A stretch of 64,000 nucleotides of DNA from Paraburkholderia kirstenboschensis (GCF_904848585.1 NZ_CAJHCR010000016.1:62001-126000), one strand, 5' to 3'. Counted from the stretch's first letter, positions 51,891 to 61,543 are shown. Numbers and translations are program-made. The notes: generated by a model not told the origin, from the sequence alone.

Positions 51891-52639
51891 TTCGAACCTC
51901 CAATGTGATCGGCCTTTGCTTTTTGCGATGCCGCGGCGCTAGCGCCTTTGTCCGCCGTATGTGCAGCGCCCTCCCAATGCAGGCGAGCGCCGAACTCGAT
52001 TGCGGCAGCCGCTCCTGCGTTTGCATTTGTATTTGAATTCGCACGCGGTGACGAGCGATGCGACTCGCTCATTTCCGCACCGGTAACGCCGGGAATCGCA
52101 CCGAGACGCTTAAGCCACTGCGCGGAATCGATATGCGCTCGCGATGTCGCCACCAGTTCCGTCTCGCGCTCGTGCTGGCGAAGCTGCTGCAATAACACGC
52201 CGTCGCCCGGTTCGAAACTCAGCGCGTCGAGCAGGTCGCGCAGATAAGTGAGCGGCTCGGACAAACGCTTTGCGCGAGCGGCTTCGTCGCGTTGCTCGTC
52301 GCGCGCCCGTAGCAGACTCGCATGCTCGGCCAGCGGCGCGGCGAGTTGCGCAAGCGATTGCTCAATCGACGCACGCTGCGCATCGAGCCGCGCCTTTTCT
52401 ATCGCCTGATATCCGGCTAGCGCGAAGACCGCTGCGAAGCCGGCCAACGCTGCAATAGCCCATGTCAGTAGACATCGCCGGCGGGTAAACCGCGCCTTGC
52501 GCTGTCGATGAGGCAGCAAATTGAAGCCGCCGAGCCATGGCTTGACCGGACGAACGGCGTGCAGCCGACGCATGTCGTGCTCGACATGCAGTTGCGCCGC
52601 TGCGTGAAAGCGCCCTGCATCGAAAACGGCGGCGCTCAT
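51887..52639 (-). CDS. pilN: Type IV pilus inner-membrane protein PilN
   Basis: PilN links cytoplasmic PilM to PilO. The 250-residue protein carries the PilM-binding motif FNLLPHRQ near residue 40, one transmembrane helix (LLTWAIAALAGFAAVFALAGY) and a periplasmic coiled coil and ferredoxin-like domain. The motif normally sits at the extreme N-terminus, so a start at ATG 52573 is possible. I keep 52639 because it overlaps the pilM stop in an ATGA. The tail is Ala/Asn-rich. Confidence 0.87.
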   Translation of the reverse strand: MSAAVFDAGRFHAAAQLHVEHDMRRLHAVRPVKPWLGGFNLLPHRQRKARFTRRRCLLTWAIAALAGFAAVFALAGYQAIEKARLDAQRASIEQSLAQLAAPLAEHASLLRARDEQRDEAARAKRLSEPLTYLRDLLDALSFEPGDGVLLQQLRQHERETELVATSRAHIDSAQWLKRLGAIPGVTGAEMSESHRSSPRANSNTNANAGAAAAIEFGARLHWEGAAHTADKGASAAASQKAKADHIGGSK

Positions 52640-53628
52640 TCGAATACCCCGCGCAACGCAAGTCCGAACGCGACCGCGCCCGCCGCTTCATGCAGAAGCG
52701 GATCGTTCACTTCACGTGCAACTGCACCCAGCGCCGCGCACTCGAACGGCAATACAGTGCAGCCCAGAATGTCCGCGATATCCGCAATCGAGAAGCCAAC
52801 GCCCTCCAGCAGTTCCACCTCGCCGCTCACGAGCGCGCAGTCGAGCACCGGACCATGCACGAGGTCGCGCAACGCGTCTGCGAGATCCGAATGTTCCGGC
52901 GCGGGGTAACGCATCTCGGCTGCGATGGTGTCGTCGACGAGACGCCAGGCATGCACGCCGTCCGTGCCGATCCATAACGCGACATACGGTTCGTGCGGAT
53001 CGAGTTCGTGACTCGCGGCATAGCGCATGGCCCGCAGCGCAGCATGCGGTTCGCCGTCGATCGCCGTGAGTGAGATGCCGGCGGAGGCCGCGCATTCGAT
53101 CCGCGCTTCGAGATGCTGACGCCCGGTCGCAGCAATCGTCACGGAGCGAACGGGCGACGGCCTGTCGTCGACGAACCAGTCGACGGCCAGCGCATGGCGC
53201 TCGAGTCCTGCAATGCGTTCCACTTCGTTCATTACAGCCGGCTCGAGTTCGGCGAGCTCGTGCCCGCCGTCTTCCGCGCAGCCGCTTTGCGCCGCGAGCC
53301 GCGCTAGCGGCACGGTGGCGGTCAACGTCGCTGACGCGGGCACGGCCATCGCGCATCGCAACGCCTGTGACGCGCACGAGTGAGGCATATCGGCAAATGC
53401 GTCACGCAACGCGCGAGCGACTGACTGGCGGTCAGCGATCTCGGTGCCGGCCATCGCATTGGCGGGAAGCGGCACTGTGCACGCATATTCGATTTGCAAC
53501 GAAGCGCATGCGCGCGCACGCTGACTCACGACGACGAGCCGCACGTTCTGCGTACCCACGTCGATACCGGCAGCGAAACGCTGCACCCCTGATTGCACGG
53601 CTTCCAGCCATGAATTTCTTAACGTCAT
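52636..53628 (-). CDS. pilM: Type IV pilus actin-like protein PilM
   Basis: PilM is the cytoplasmic actin-like ATP-binding protein of the pilus alignment complex and binds the PilN N-terminus. The 330-residue protein shows FAAGIDVGTQNVRLVVVS (phosphate-1 loop) and the C-terminal LLEGVGFSIADIADILG. Family similarity is moderate. The ATG at 53626-53628 follows AGGGAGGGCGG, so the start is firm. It is the first gene of pilM-N-OP-Q, divergent from mrcA. Confidence 0.88.
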   Translation of the reverse strand: MTLRNSWLEAVQSGVQRFAAGIDVGTQNVRLVVVSQRARACASLQIEYACTVPLPANAMAGTEIADRQSVARALRDAFADMPHSCASQALRCAMAVPASATLTATVPLARLAAQSGCAEDGGHELAELEPAVMNEVERIAGLERHALAVDWFVDDRPSPVRSVTIAATGRQHLEARIECAASAGISLTAIDGEPHAALRAMRYAASHELDPHEPYVALWIGTDGVHAWRLVDDTIAAEMRYPAPEHSDLADALRDLVHGPVLDCALVSGEVELLEGVGFSIADIADILGCTVLPFECAALGAVAREVNDPLLHEAAGAVAFGLALRGVFE

Positions 53629-53851
53629 ACCGCCCTCCCTGAGACTCACGCGGCGAACCATTCGAACGCGAGTAGCGAGGAAGAATTGTGCGTAAGCACG
53701 CCCCTGAGCGACACTCAGCCAAACGGCTAACGTTACGTGCCGGCCGCCCCGACGATCGTCAAAGCAGCTACAGTGAAGCCTCATTTCACGCGGTGCAGAG
53801 ACTTGTAAAGAACTGTCGGTAAGCATGCCGAAAGCTGAAAAGCTGGGCGGC

Positions 53852-53857
53852 TATAAT
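53852..53857 (+). promoter_or_regulatory. Candidate -10 element for mrcA
   Basis: A perfect TATAAT lies 25 bases before the mrcA ATG in the 254-bp divergent gap. No good -35 hexamer is at 16-18 bp spacing, so assignment is tentative. The rest of the gap should hold the pilM promoter, which I cannot place. Confidence 0.4.
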
Positions 53858-53882
53858 CGCGGGACTGTTTTTTGGTGCCTAT

Positions 53883-56276
53883 ATGCAATCCACGTCTCCC
53901 ACGTCTCCGCCGCCCGCGCCGCAGAAGCGCAAACGCCCGTTGTGGCTCAAGCTCCTGCTGGGCTTTTTCGGGTTGATCGTCGCGGGCATTGTGTGCGTGC
54001 TGCTGGTGCTCGGCTATGCGCTCGTCGTCGCCACGCCCAACTTGCCCTCGCTCGACGCACTCACCGACTACCGGCCGAAAGTGCCGCTGCGCATCTATAC
54101 CGCCGACCATGTGCTGATCGGCGAGTTCGGCGAAGAACGGCGCGACATCGTCCGCATTCAGGATGTGCCCGACAGCCTGAAGAAAGCCGTGCTCGCAATT
54201 GAAGACGCGCGCTTTTACGACCATGGCGGCGTCGACCTGACCGGCATCGCGCGCGCCGGCATTGTCGCGCTGACCAACGGCCATGCGACGCAAGGCGCGA
54301 GCACGATCACGATGCAGGTAGCGCGCAACTTCTTCCTTTCGAGCGAGAAGACCTACACGCGCAAGATTTACGAGATGCTGCTCGCCTACAAGATCGAGTC
54401 GAAGCTCACGAAAGATCAGATTCTCGAGGTCTACATGAATCAGATCTATCTGGGCCAGCGCGCGTACGGTTTCGCGAGCGCGGCGCGGGTGTACTTCGGC
54501 AAGGATATGAAGGATCTGACGCTCGCGGAGTCCGCAATGCTGGCCGGCTTGCCGAAAGCGCCGTCCGCGTATAACCCGGTGGTGAATCCGAAGCGCGCGA
54601 AGGTGCGTCAGGAGTACATTCTTCAGCGCATGTACGAGTTGCATTACATCAACCAGCAGCAGTACGACGAAGCGAGCCGTCAGGCGCTCGTCGTAAAGGG
54701 CGCGGGCAAGGAATTCAGCGTGCACGCCGAGTACGTGGCGGAAATGGTGCGCCAGATGATGTACGCGCAATACCGCGAGGAAGCGTACACGCGCGGTCTC
54801 AATGTGGTCACGACGATCGACTCCGCGGATCAGGACGTCGCCTATCGCGCATTGCGCAAAGGCTTGATGGACTATGAGCGGCGCCACGGCTATCGCGGCC
54901 CGGAAGCGTTCATCAACCTGCCGTCCGACGCGGACGACCGCGAGCAAGCCATCGACGACGCATTGCTCGAACATCCCGATAACGGCGAAATCATTGCGGC
55001 AGTCGTGACGGCGGCGAGCCCGAAGCAGGTGCAGGCGACGTTTATCGACGGCAATGTGGCGACGGTTCAGGGCGACGGACTGCGCTTTGCACAGTTTGCA
55101 TTGAGCGCGCGCGCGCAGCCGAACCAGCGCGTGCGGCCGGGTGCGGTCATTCGCCTAGCCAAGAACGACGACGGTGAGTGGGCAATTACGCAATTGCCAC
55201 AAGTCGAAGGTGCGTTTGTTTCGGTGGTGCCGCAAGACGGTGCGATTCGCGCGCTCGTCGGTGGCTTCGACTTCAACAAGAACAAGTTCAACCACGTCAC
55301 GCAGGCATGGCGTCAGCCGGGCTCGAGCTTCAAGCCGTTCATTTATTCGGCGTCGCTTGAAAAAGGACTTGGACCTGCAACCGTAATCAACGACGCGCCG
55401 CTATTCTTCAGCGCAGCGGAGACAGGCGGCCAGGCGTGGGAACCGAAGAACTACGGCGGCGGCTTCGACGGCCCGATGACCATGCGCACCGCGTTGCAGA
55501 AGTCGAAGAACCTGGTGTCGATTCGCATCCTCAACCACATTGGTACGAAGTACGCGCAGCAGTACATCACGCGTTTCGGGTTCGATGCGGACCGTCATCC
55601 GGCTTACCTGCCCATGGCACTCGGCGCGGGTCTCGTCACGCCGCTACAAATGGCGGGTGCATTCTCGGTATTCGCGAACGGCGGCTATCGAATCAACCCG
55701 TATCTGATTGCGGAGGTCACCGATCCGCGCGGCGTCGTAGTCGCGCATGCGCAACCGCTCGTCGCCGAGCAAAGCGCACCGCACGCGATCGAACCGCGCA
55801 ACGCCTATGTGATGAACAGCCTGTTGCAAAGCGTCGCGCAGCGAGGCACGGGCGCCAAGTCGAACGCGCTCAAGCGCACCGACCTCGGCGGCAAGACGGG
55901 CACGACGAACGATTCGCGAGACGCGTGGTTCGCCGGTTATCAGCACACGCTCACCGCGATCGCGTGGATCGGCTACGACAACCCGCGCAGTCTGGGCGAC
56001 AAGGAAACCGGCGGCGGCCTCGCGTTGCCGGTCTGGATCGAGTACATGGGACGCGCGCTCAAAGGCGTGCCGGATTACAAGATGCCGATGCCCGACGGAG
56101 TGGCCGAAGTCGGCTCAGAACTGTATTTCGACGAGTTCACGCCGGGCCACGGTTTCGTTTCGACGGTCGGCATCAGTCAGGCGGCACTCGACGAATCAAG
56201 CGCTGCGTCCGCCGCACCGGGACAGGTCGGCGAGCAGGAGAAGCAGGACATCATGAATCTGTTCCGCGGGCACTGA
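53883..56276 (+). CDS. mrcA: Penicillin-binding protein 1A (MrcA/PonA)
   Basis: A class A bifunctional PBP that polymerises and cross-links peptidoglycan. The 797-residue protein has a cytoplasmic tail, one membrane anchor (~residues 22-48) and the glycosyltransferase motifs EDARFYDHGGVD, QGASTITMQVARN and YLGQRAYG. An OB-like insert and the transpeptidase motifs PGSSFKPF (Ser nucleophile), SKN and KTGTTND follow. All catalytic residues are present. It is a single-gene unit between the pil operon and a strong terminator. Confidence 0.97.
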   Translation: MQSTSPTSPPPAPQKRKRPLWLKLLLGFFGLIVAGIVCVLLVLGYALVVATPNLPSLDALTDYRPKVPLRIYTADHVLIGEFGEERRDIVRIQDVPDSLKKAVLAIEDARFYDHGGVDLTGIARAGIVALTNGHATQGASTITMQVARNFFLSSEKTYTRKIYEMLLAYKIESKLTKDQILEVYMNQIYLGQRAYGFASAARVYFGKDMKDLTLAESAMLAGLPKAPSAYNPVVNPKRAKVRQEYILQRMYELHYINQQQYDEASRQALVVKGAGKEFSVHAEYVAEMVRQMMYAQYREEAYTRGLNVVTTIDSADQDVAYRALRKGLMDYERRHGYRGPEAFINLPSDADDREQAIDDALLEHPDNGEIIAAVVTAASPKQVQATFIDGNVATVQGDGLRFAQFALSARAQPNQRVRPGAVIRLAKNDDGEWAITQLPQVEGAFVSVVPQDGAIRALVGGFDFNKNKFNHVTQAWRQPGSSFKPFIYSASLEKGLGPATVINDAPLFFSAAETGGQAWEPKNYGGGFDGPMTMRTALQKSKNLVSIRILNHIGTKYAQQYITRFGFDADRHPAYLPMALGAGLVTPLQMAGAFSVFANGGYRINPYLIAEVTDPRGVVVAHAQPLVAEQSAPHAIEPRNAYVMNSLLQSVAQRGTGAKSNALKRTDLGGKTGTTNDSRDAWFAGYQHTLTAIAWIGYDNPRSLGDKETGGGLALPVWIEYMGRALKGVPDYKMPMPDGVAEVGSELYFDEFTPGHGFVSTVGISQAALDESSAASAAPGQVGEQEKQDIMNLFRGH

Positions 56277-56296
56277 CGCAGCGACCTGCGTGCTGC

Positions 56297-56338
56297 AAAA
56301 AAAGCCGCCGCGCTTCAACTGCGCGGCGGCTTTTTTCG
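56297..56338. terminator. Bidirectional terminator between mrcA and cyaY
   Basis: GCCGCCGCGC (56304-56313) pairs perfectly with GCGCGGCGGC (56321-56330) around a 7-base loop. Seven A residues lie on the left and six T residues on the right, so it serves both mrcA (plus) and cyaY (minus). Confidence 0.95.
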
Positions 56339-56369
56339 TTTGATATGCGTTCAACAGCTCGATGTTGGT

Positions 56370-56687
56370 TCAGGCTTCGAAATGCACCGGCTCGCCGGCC
56401 TGCTGCGTTGCGTACTCCGACAGCGCCGCGAAAAATTCGTTGCCGCTGCGCGTGTCGCGCCACTCGCCGTCGACGAAACGGTAGTGGAAACCGCCCGCTT
56501 TCGCGGCAATCCAGATCTCGCTCATCGGCGGTTGCAGATTCACGATGATCTTCGAGCGATTCGCAAATTCGAGGGTCAGCACGTTGCCGCTGCGCTCGAG
56601 TTCGATGTCGGCCTCGGTGTCGTCCAGCGCGCGTTCGATGGCGGCTAGCGCGGCCTCCGCACGGGTCAGGTAATCACTATCGGACAT
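56370..56687 (-). CDS. cyaY: Frataxin homologue CyaY
   Basis: CyaY binds iron and the cysteine desulfurase IscS, tuning Fe-S cluster assembly. The 105-residue protein has the acidic first helix (LAAIERALDDTEADIELE) and the beta-sheet core SEIWIAAKAGGFHYRF. The ATG at 56685-56687 is preferred because GGAG lies six bases upstream; another ATG 12 bases earlier lacks one. It is divergent from lptM with 35 bp between starts. Confidence 0.95.
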   Translation of the reverse strand: MSDSDYLTRAEAALAAIERALDDTEADIELERSGNVLTLEFANRSKIIVNLQPPMSEIWIAAKAGGFHYRFVDGEWRDTRSGNEFFAALSEYATQQAGEPVHFEA

Positions 56688-56722
56688 GCTAAACTCCATC
56701 GATTATTTATTCAGGGACAGTC

Positions 56723-57079
56723 ATGCGAGTCGTATCTCGGATGCGCGCGGCGGCGCCCGGCCGCGCGATTGTAGCGGGTTTAGCCATTCTCGCAGGTTGC
56801 GCACTCGGTGGCTCGCTTGCCGGCTGTGGACAACGCGGTTCGCTCTATTTGCCCAGCGTGCCGCCTTTGCCGGCCAAGCCTATCGACCGCACGCAGCCGC
56901 CGTCTCCTGACGAAGTACAACCCGGCGCCGAAACCGCGTCCGACGCAGACTCCATTCCTGACACGTCCGGCACGCCGCTCTCGCTCGCGCCCGCAAACGA
57001 ACTCTCGGCGTCTCCTTCAAGTGCGGGTTCTGCTGCTTCGGCTTCGCAGCCCGCTTCCGCCGCCACTCCCGTTCAATAA
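56723..57079 (+). CDS. lptM: LptM (YifL)-family lipoprotein
   Basis: LptM is a small lipoprotein that assists maturation of the LptD/E lipopolysaccharide translocon. The conserved LAGCGQRGSLYLP (lipidated Cys 35) is visible; a second possible lipobox ILAGC (Cys 26) precedes it. At 118 residues it is longer than E. coli LptM because of a Ser/Ala/Pro-rich tail. The order cyaY/lptM/diaminopimelate-pathway gene matches E. coli (there dapF). lysA follows after 9 bp. Confidence 0.9.
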   Translation: MRVVSRMRAAAPGRAIVAGLAILAGCALGGSLAGCGQRGSLYLPSVPPLPAKPIDRTQPPSPDEVQPGAETASDADSIPDTSGTPLSLAPANELSASPSSAGSAASASQPASAATPVQ

Positions 57080-57088
57080 GACTTCCGC

Positions 57089-58351
57089 ATGACTCGACCT
57101 GCATTTGACTACGTCAACGGCGTGCTTCACGTCGAAGGCGTGTCCGCCGTTTCGCTCGCCGAACAATTCGGCACGCCGCTTTATGTGTACTCTCGGGCCG
57201 CGCTCACCGACGCGTGGAACGCGTACGCGGGCGCGTGCGCCGGCCGTCGCGCGAGCGTGCACGTGGCTGTGAAGGCCAATAGCAATCTCGGGGTGCTGAA
57301 CGTGTTCGCGCGTCTCGGCGCGGGCTTCGACATCGTATCGGGCGGTGAACTGGCTCGCGTGCTGGCAGCCGGTGGCAAAGCGGAAAACACCGTGTTTTCC
57401 GGCGTCGGCAAACACTCGAACGAAATGCGCGAGGCGCTCGCGGCGGGCGTCAAGTGCTTCAATGTCGAATCCATTCCGGAGCTCGATCGCCTGAACGCGG
57501 TGGCCGCCGAAATGGGCAAGAAAGCGCCGGTTTCGCTGCGCGTGAATCCCGACGTCGATGCGAAGACGCATCCGTACATCTCCACGGGGCTGAAGTCGAA
57601 CAAGTTCGGCGTCGCGTTCGAAGAGGCGCGCCCCACGTATCAGGCGGCAGCGGCCATGGCGAACCTCGAGGTTGTCGGCATCGACTGCCATATCGGCTCG
57701 CAGATAACAGAAGTGGCGCCTTATCTGGACGCAGTGGACAAGCTTCTGGAACTGGTCGAACAGATCGAGAAGGATGGCATTGCCATTCGTCATATCGACG
57801 TGGGCGGCGGCCTCGGCATCACTTACGACGACGAAACGCCGCCGGACATCGGCGAGTTCGTACGCACGGTGCTCGATCGCATCGAGGCGCGGGGTCACGG
57901 CCATCGCGAAGTGTATTTCGAGCCGGGCCGCTCGCTAGTTGGGAATGCCGGCGTACTGCTCACGCGCGTCGAATTCCTGAAGCCGGGCGCTGAGAAGAAT
58001 TTCGCTATCGTCGACGCGGCCATGACCGAACTCGCCCGCCCGGCGATGTACGAGGCGTATCACGCCATCGACGCCGTCGTTGAGCGCGACGTGCCCGCGC
58101 ATGTGTACGACGTCGTCGGACCGGTGTGCGAAAGCGGCGACTGGCTGGGGCGCGAACGGCTCCTCTCCGTGGAGCCGGGCGACCTGCTCGCGATTCGCTC
58201 GGCGGGCGCCTACGGCTTCGTGATGAGTTCGAACTACAACACCCGCCCGCGTGCAGCGGAGGTGATGGTTGATGGTACACAAGCGCATGTAGTCCGCGCG
58301 CGAGAAGAAGTCCATCAGCTGTTTGCAGGCGAAACAGTTTTGCCGGCGTAA
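57089..58351 (+). CDS. lysA: Diaminopimelate decarboxylase LysA
   Basis: LysA decarboxylates meso-DAP to lysine with PLP. The 420-residue fold-type III enzyme has the PLP lysine in VAVKANSNLGVLN, GVGKHSNEM, HIGSQI, GGGLGITYDDE, EPGRSLVGNAG and the substrate loop GPVCESGDWLG. It forms a short operon with lptM and ends before a strong terminator. Confidence 0.98.
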   Translation: MTRPAFDYVNGVLHVEGVSAVSLAEQFGTPLYVYSRAALTDAWNAYAGACAGRRASVHVAVKANSNLGVLNVFARLGAGFDIVSGGELARVLAAGGKAENTVFSGVGKHSNEMREALAAGVKCFNVESIPELDRLNAVAAEMGKKAPVSLRVNPDVDAKTHPYISTGLKSNKFGVAFEEARPTYQAAAAMANLEVVGIDCHIGSQITEVAPYLDAVDKLLELVEQIEKDGIAIRHIDVGGGLGITYDDETPPDIGEFVRTVLDRIEARGHGHREVYFEPGRSLVGNAGVLLTRVEFLKPGAEKNFAIVDAAMTELARPAMYEAYHAIDAVVERDVPAHVYDVVGPVCESGDWLGRERLLSVEPGDLLAIRSAGAYGFVMSSNYNTRPRAAEVMVDGTQAHVVRAREEVHQLFAGETVLPA

Positions 58352-58375
58352 CCAGCGTCGCAAATCGGCTGCATA

Positions 58376-58411
58376 TAAAAAAGGCGATGCCGTTGCGGCA
58401 TCGCCTTTTTC
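58376..58411. terminator. Bidirectional terminator between lysA and msrQ
   Basis: GGCGATGCCG (58383-58392) pairs perfectly with CGGCATCGCC (58396-58405) around TTG. It is flanked by A- and T-runs, so it ends both lysA (plus) and msrPQ (minus). Confidence 0.95.
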
Positions 58412-58435
58412 GTTAGCGCTTACGCTTGCGCGTAG

Positions 58436-59143
58436 TTAGCGCGGCTTCAGCTTGCTCCGCTCGCGTAGCCACACAATCAGACGCCAACCCAGCAGCGCCA
58501 GCATGATCGCGCCGTAGATTTTCGGCAGGATCAGGTCGTGCTTGCCCGCTTTCATCCACCAGAAATGCAGAATCGCCAGCGCGCCGATTGCATAGATCGC
58601 GCGGTGCAACGTCTGCCAGCGGCGGCCGAGCTTACGCACCATTGCGCGCGGCGACGTTGCGGCCAATGCGATCAGCAGCACGAACGCTGCAAAGCCCACA
58701 GTAATGAACGGCCGCTTGCCGATGTCCTTGACGATCTCCGCGACGTCGAACCATTTGTCGAACCAGAGATATGTCGCGAAATGCAGCGTCGCGTAGAAGA
58801 ACGCGTACAAGCCAAGCATGCGGCGAAACCGCACGAACGCTGCGATGCCCGTGATCCGGCGCAGAGGTGTCACGGCCAGCGTGATGCAGAGAAACACGAG
58901 CGTCCACAGGCCCGTTGAGCGCGTGATGAACTCGATCGGGTTCGCGCCGAGCCGGTCGGTCATGCCGAACAGCACGATCCGGACAAGCGGATACCACGCC
59001 GCGATGAACACCGCAATTTTCGCGGGCACGACCCAGCGCGAGCCAGCGGCGGGACGCTTTGCCGGCGCTGTAGCACGTGCATTGTCTCGCGGCGCATTGC
59101 GCCCGGTGCGAGTGACTGAATGGGTATCGGAAGCCATCGTCAT
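58436..59143 (-). CDS. msrQ: MsrQ, heme-binding membrane subunit of periplasmic Met-sulfoxide reductase
   Basis: MsrQ passes quinone-pool electrons to MsrP. The 235-residue protein has six membrane spans of the ferric-reductase-like family and heme-ligand histidines in LYAFFYATLHFATYLW and GRRWQTLHRAIYAIGALAILHFWW. The N-terminal ~35 residues are a polar extension. I use ATG 59141-59143, five bases after msrP; ATG 59137 is an alternative. The longer frame overlaps msrP and is rejected. Confidence 0.93.
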   Translation of the reverse strand: MTMASDTHSVTRTGRNAPRDNARATAPAKRPAAGSRWVVPAKIAVFIAAWYPLVRIVLFGMTDRLGANPIEFITRSTGLWTLVFLCITLAVTPLRRITGIAAFVRFRRMLGLYAFFYATLHFATYLWFDKWFDVAEIVKDIGKRPFITVGFAAFVLLIALAATSPRAMVRKLGRRWQTLHRAIYAIGALAILHFWWMKAGKHDLILPKIYGAIMLALLGWRLIVWLRERSKLKPR

Positions 59144-59148
59144 GTCGC

Positions 59149-60147
59149 TCAGAAATTCTTCTTCAGGTCCATGCCCTGATAAAGAGACGCCACCTGATCG
59201 CCATAGCCGTTGAACAGCAACGTCTTGCGCTTGGGCGTGAAAAAGCCGTCTTCGCCGATGCGCCGCTCGGTCGCCTGACTCCAGCGCGGATGGTCGACAT
59301 TCGGGTTCACGTTCGAATAAAAACCGTATTCGCTCGACGCATAAGTGTTCCAGCTCGTCGCCGGCTGTTTTTCGACAAAGCGGATTTTCACCAGCGACTT
59401 CGCGCTCTTGAAGCCGTATTTCCACGGCACCACCACGCGAACCGGCGCGCCGTTCTGGTTCGGCAGCACCTGACCGTACACGCCCATGGTGAGCAGCGTG
59501 AGCGGATTCATCGCCTCATCCATGCGCAAGCCTTCCGAATATGGCCAATCGAGTATCGGCGTGGAAAGTCCCGGCATCTGCGACGGGTCGGCCAACGTAA
59601 TGAACTGAACGTATTTCGCGTTGCCCGTCGGCTGCACGCGCTTGATCAGCTCTGCGAGCGGCACGCCGATCCACGGAATCACCATCGACCACCCTTCGAC
59701 GCAACGCAGCCGATACACGCGCTCCTCGAGCGGCGCGAGCTTCAGCAGTTCGTCGATGTCGTAGACCTTCGGGTTCTTGATCTCGCCTTCGACGCTTACC
59801 TTCCACGGCCGCGGGCGCAGTGTTCCAGCGTTGTGCGCCGGATCGGACTTGTCGGTGCCGAACTCGTAGTAGTTGTTGTACGTGGTGATGTCCTTGAACG
59901 GCGTGATCTTGTCCAGCGCGACGAACTTCGTGTTCGTTCTGGCCGCCAGTTTCTGCGCTTTCGGATCGTTCGAGGTGTAAGCCGCCAGCGCTTCGCCGTT
60001 CACGCCGATCAGACTGCCGAGCGCCAGCGCGCCTGCCGCCTGCAACACGCGCCGCCGATTCTCGAAAATGTGCTGCGGCGTGATTTCGCTACGAGCGATA
60101 TCGTCGCCGATGAGTTGAATCCTGTCGCTTCGCTTGATCCACATCAT
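59149..60147 (-). CDS. msrP: MsrP, molybdenum-containing periplasmic Met-sulfoxide reductase
   Basis: MsrP reduces oxidised methionine in periplasmic proteins using a molybdopterin cofactor. The 332-residue precursor has a Tat signal (ENRRRVLQAAGALALG), the Mo-ligand Cys in LRCVEGWSMVIPW, and VVVPWKYGFKSAKS near the cofactor site. Two adjacent ATGs (60147, 60144) follow AAGGAGC; I use the first. It is the first gene of msrP-msrQ and depends on the Tat system encoded at 28-1636. Confidence 0.96.
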   Translation of the reverse strand: MMWIKRSDRIQLIGDDIARSEITPQHIFENRRRVLQAAGALALGSLIGVNGEALAAYTSNDPKAQKLAARTNTKFVALDKITPFKDITTYNNYYEFGTDKSDPAHNAGTLRPRPWKVSVEGEIKNPKVYDIDELLKLAPLEERVYRLRCVEGWSMVIPWIGVPLAELIKRVQPTGNAKYVQFITLADPSQMPGLSTPILDWPYSEGLRMDEAMNPLTLLTMGVYGQVLPNQNGAPVRVVVPWKYGFKSAKSLVKIRFVEKQPATSWNTYASSEYGFYSNVNPNVDHPRWSQATERRIGEDGFFTPKRKTLLFNGYGDQVASLYQGMDLKKNF

Positions 60148-60265
60148 GCTGCTCCTTGCCGGCCGCCGTTTCAGACATCTAACGGGGCCATGGTGATGAT
60201 CGCTCGTCGGGCCATCCATGCGTACTCTTATGACGAACACATTCGGCGCGCAAATATTCCGTCGG

Positions 60266-60305
60266 CCATAAAAAAACCGCCGGTGCGAAACACGCGGCGG
60301 TTCTT
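60266..60305 (-). terminator. Terminator after ccsB
   Basis: AACCGCCG (60275-60282) and CGGCGGTT (60295-60302) form the stem. On the minus strand it is followed by seven T residues. It lies just past the ccsB stop (60,328) and before msrP. Confidence 0.88.
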
Positions 60306-60327
60306 TGTCGGTTTGGAACAGCGGATA

Positions 60328-61539
60328 TTACAGCTTGCCGTAACTATGCAAGCCCGACAGGAACATGTTCACGCCAAGGAACGCAAAGGTCGTCACGAGC
60401 AGGCCGGTCAGCGCCCACCACGCGGCGACCGCGCCGCGCAGGCCCTTCATCAGACGCATATGCAGCCAGGCCGCGTAATTCAGCCAGACGATCAGCGCCC
60501 ACGTCTCCTTGGGGTCCCAGCTCCAGTAGCCGCCCCAGGCTTCCGCCGCCCAAAGCGCGCCGAGAATCGTCGCAATCGTGAAGAACGCGAAGCCGACGGC
60601 GATCGACTTGTACATGACGTCGTCGAGCACTTCGAGCGCCGGCAGGCGGTCGGCCAACATGCCGCGCTCCTTCGCCAGATAAGCGACTGCGACCATTGCC
60701 GACAACGCAAAGCTTCCGTAGCCGATGAAGTTCGCCGGCACGTGGATCTTCATCCACCAGCTTTGCAGAGCCGGAACGAGCGGCTGGATCTGCTGCGCGT
60801 CGCGGGCGACCGAATACCACATCAGAAAACCGACGGCGGCGCCGATCACCAGCAGCACGAACGCACCGAGCGCGCGCGTGTTGTAGTGCTGTTCATAGTA
60901 GAGATAGAACAGCGCGGTGATCAGGCTGAACAGCACGAACACTTCGTAGAGGTTCGAAATGGGAATATGGCCTACGTCCGCGCCGATCAGATACGACTCG
61001 TACCAGCGCACCATCAGACCGACGAAGCCCATCAGAACGGCGGCCCAGGTCATTTTCGAGCCGATCGCGGCGCCAGTGGGCGAGCGCGAGAGCAGGCCGA
61101 TCCAGTAGAAAACCGTGGCGAACACAAAAAGCGCACTCATCCACAGAATCGCGGACTGGCTCGACAGGAAATACTTCAGGAAGAAGGCGTTGTCCGCCCG
61201 GCTCAGATCGCCGTGATAGATCTGGATGGCCAGCAGCGACAGCGCCGCAATGCCCACCATCAGCGGACGCACGGGTTTCCAGCGCCAGCCGAGCACGACG
61301 AAGACCGGCACCGCGCACACCAGCACCAGTTTGTCGTAGTAATTCATGAACGGGTAATAGCGCGACAGCGCGAACCCGGCGCCCGCGACCATGGCGAGGG
61401 CGAATAGCCAGTCGGCGATGCCAAGCCGTTTCAGGAACGGCCGCTCGTCGTATTGGGCAACGTTGAACGCTTCGTCCGCGGACACCTTGGAGGGCCGGGC
61501 GGATGAAGGAGAAGATGAGGAAACCTGAGTCAAGTCCAT
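60328..61539 (-). CDS. ccsB: System II cytochrome c biogenesis protein CcsB (CcsA/ResC type)
   Basis: With ResB this protein exports heme and attaches it to apocytochrome c in the periplasm. The 403-residue multi-spanning protein has the heme-handling WWD motif WGGYWSWDPKETWALIVWL and conserved histidines in GHIPISNLYE, KIHVPANFIGYG and AAWLHMRLMKG. The first ~40 residues are polar and Ser-rich. ATG 61537-61539 follows resB by four bases; the longer frame overlaps resB and is rejected. Confidence 0.95.
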   Translation of the reverse strand: MDLTQVSSSSPSSARPSKVSADEAFNVAQYDERPFLKRLGIADWLFALAMVAGAGFALSRYYPFMNYYDKLVLVCAVPVFVVLGWRWKPVRPLMVGIAALSLLAIQIYHGDLSRADNAFFLKYFLSSQSAILWMSALFVFATVFYWIGLLSRSPTGAAIGSKMTWAAVLMGFVGLMVRWYESYLIGADVGHIPISNLYEVFVLFSLITALFYLYYEQHYNTRALGAFVLLVIGAAVGFLMWYSVARDAQQIQPLVPALQSWWMKIHVPANFIGYGSFALSAMVAVAYLAKERGMLADRLPALEVLDDVMYKSIAVGFAFFTIATILGALWAAEAWGGYWSWDPKETWALIVWLNYAAWLHMRLMKGLRGAVAAWWALTGLLVTTFAFLGVNMFLSGLHSYGKL

Positions 61540-61543
61540 GGTA

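Noticed and set aside
59290..61407. 705-codon plus-strand ORF opposite msrP and ccsB
   Set aside because: Antisense to two clearly identified genes and spans their terminator; no family resemblance.
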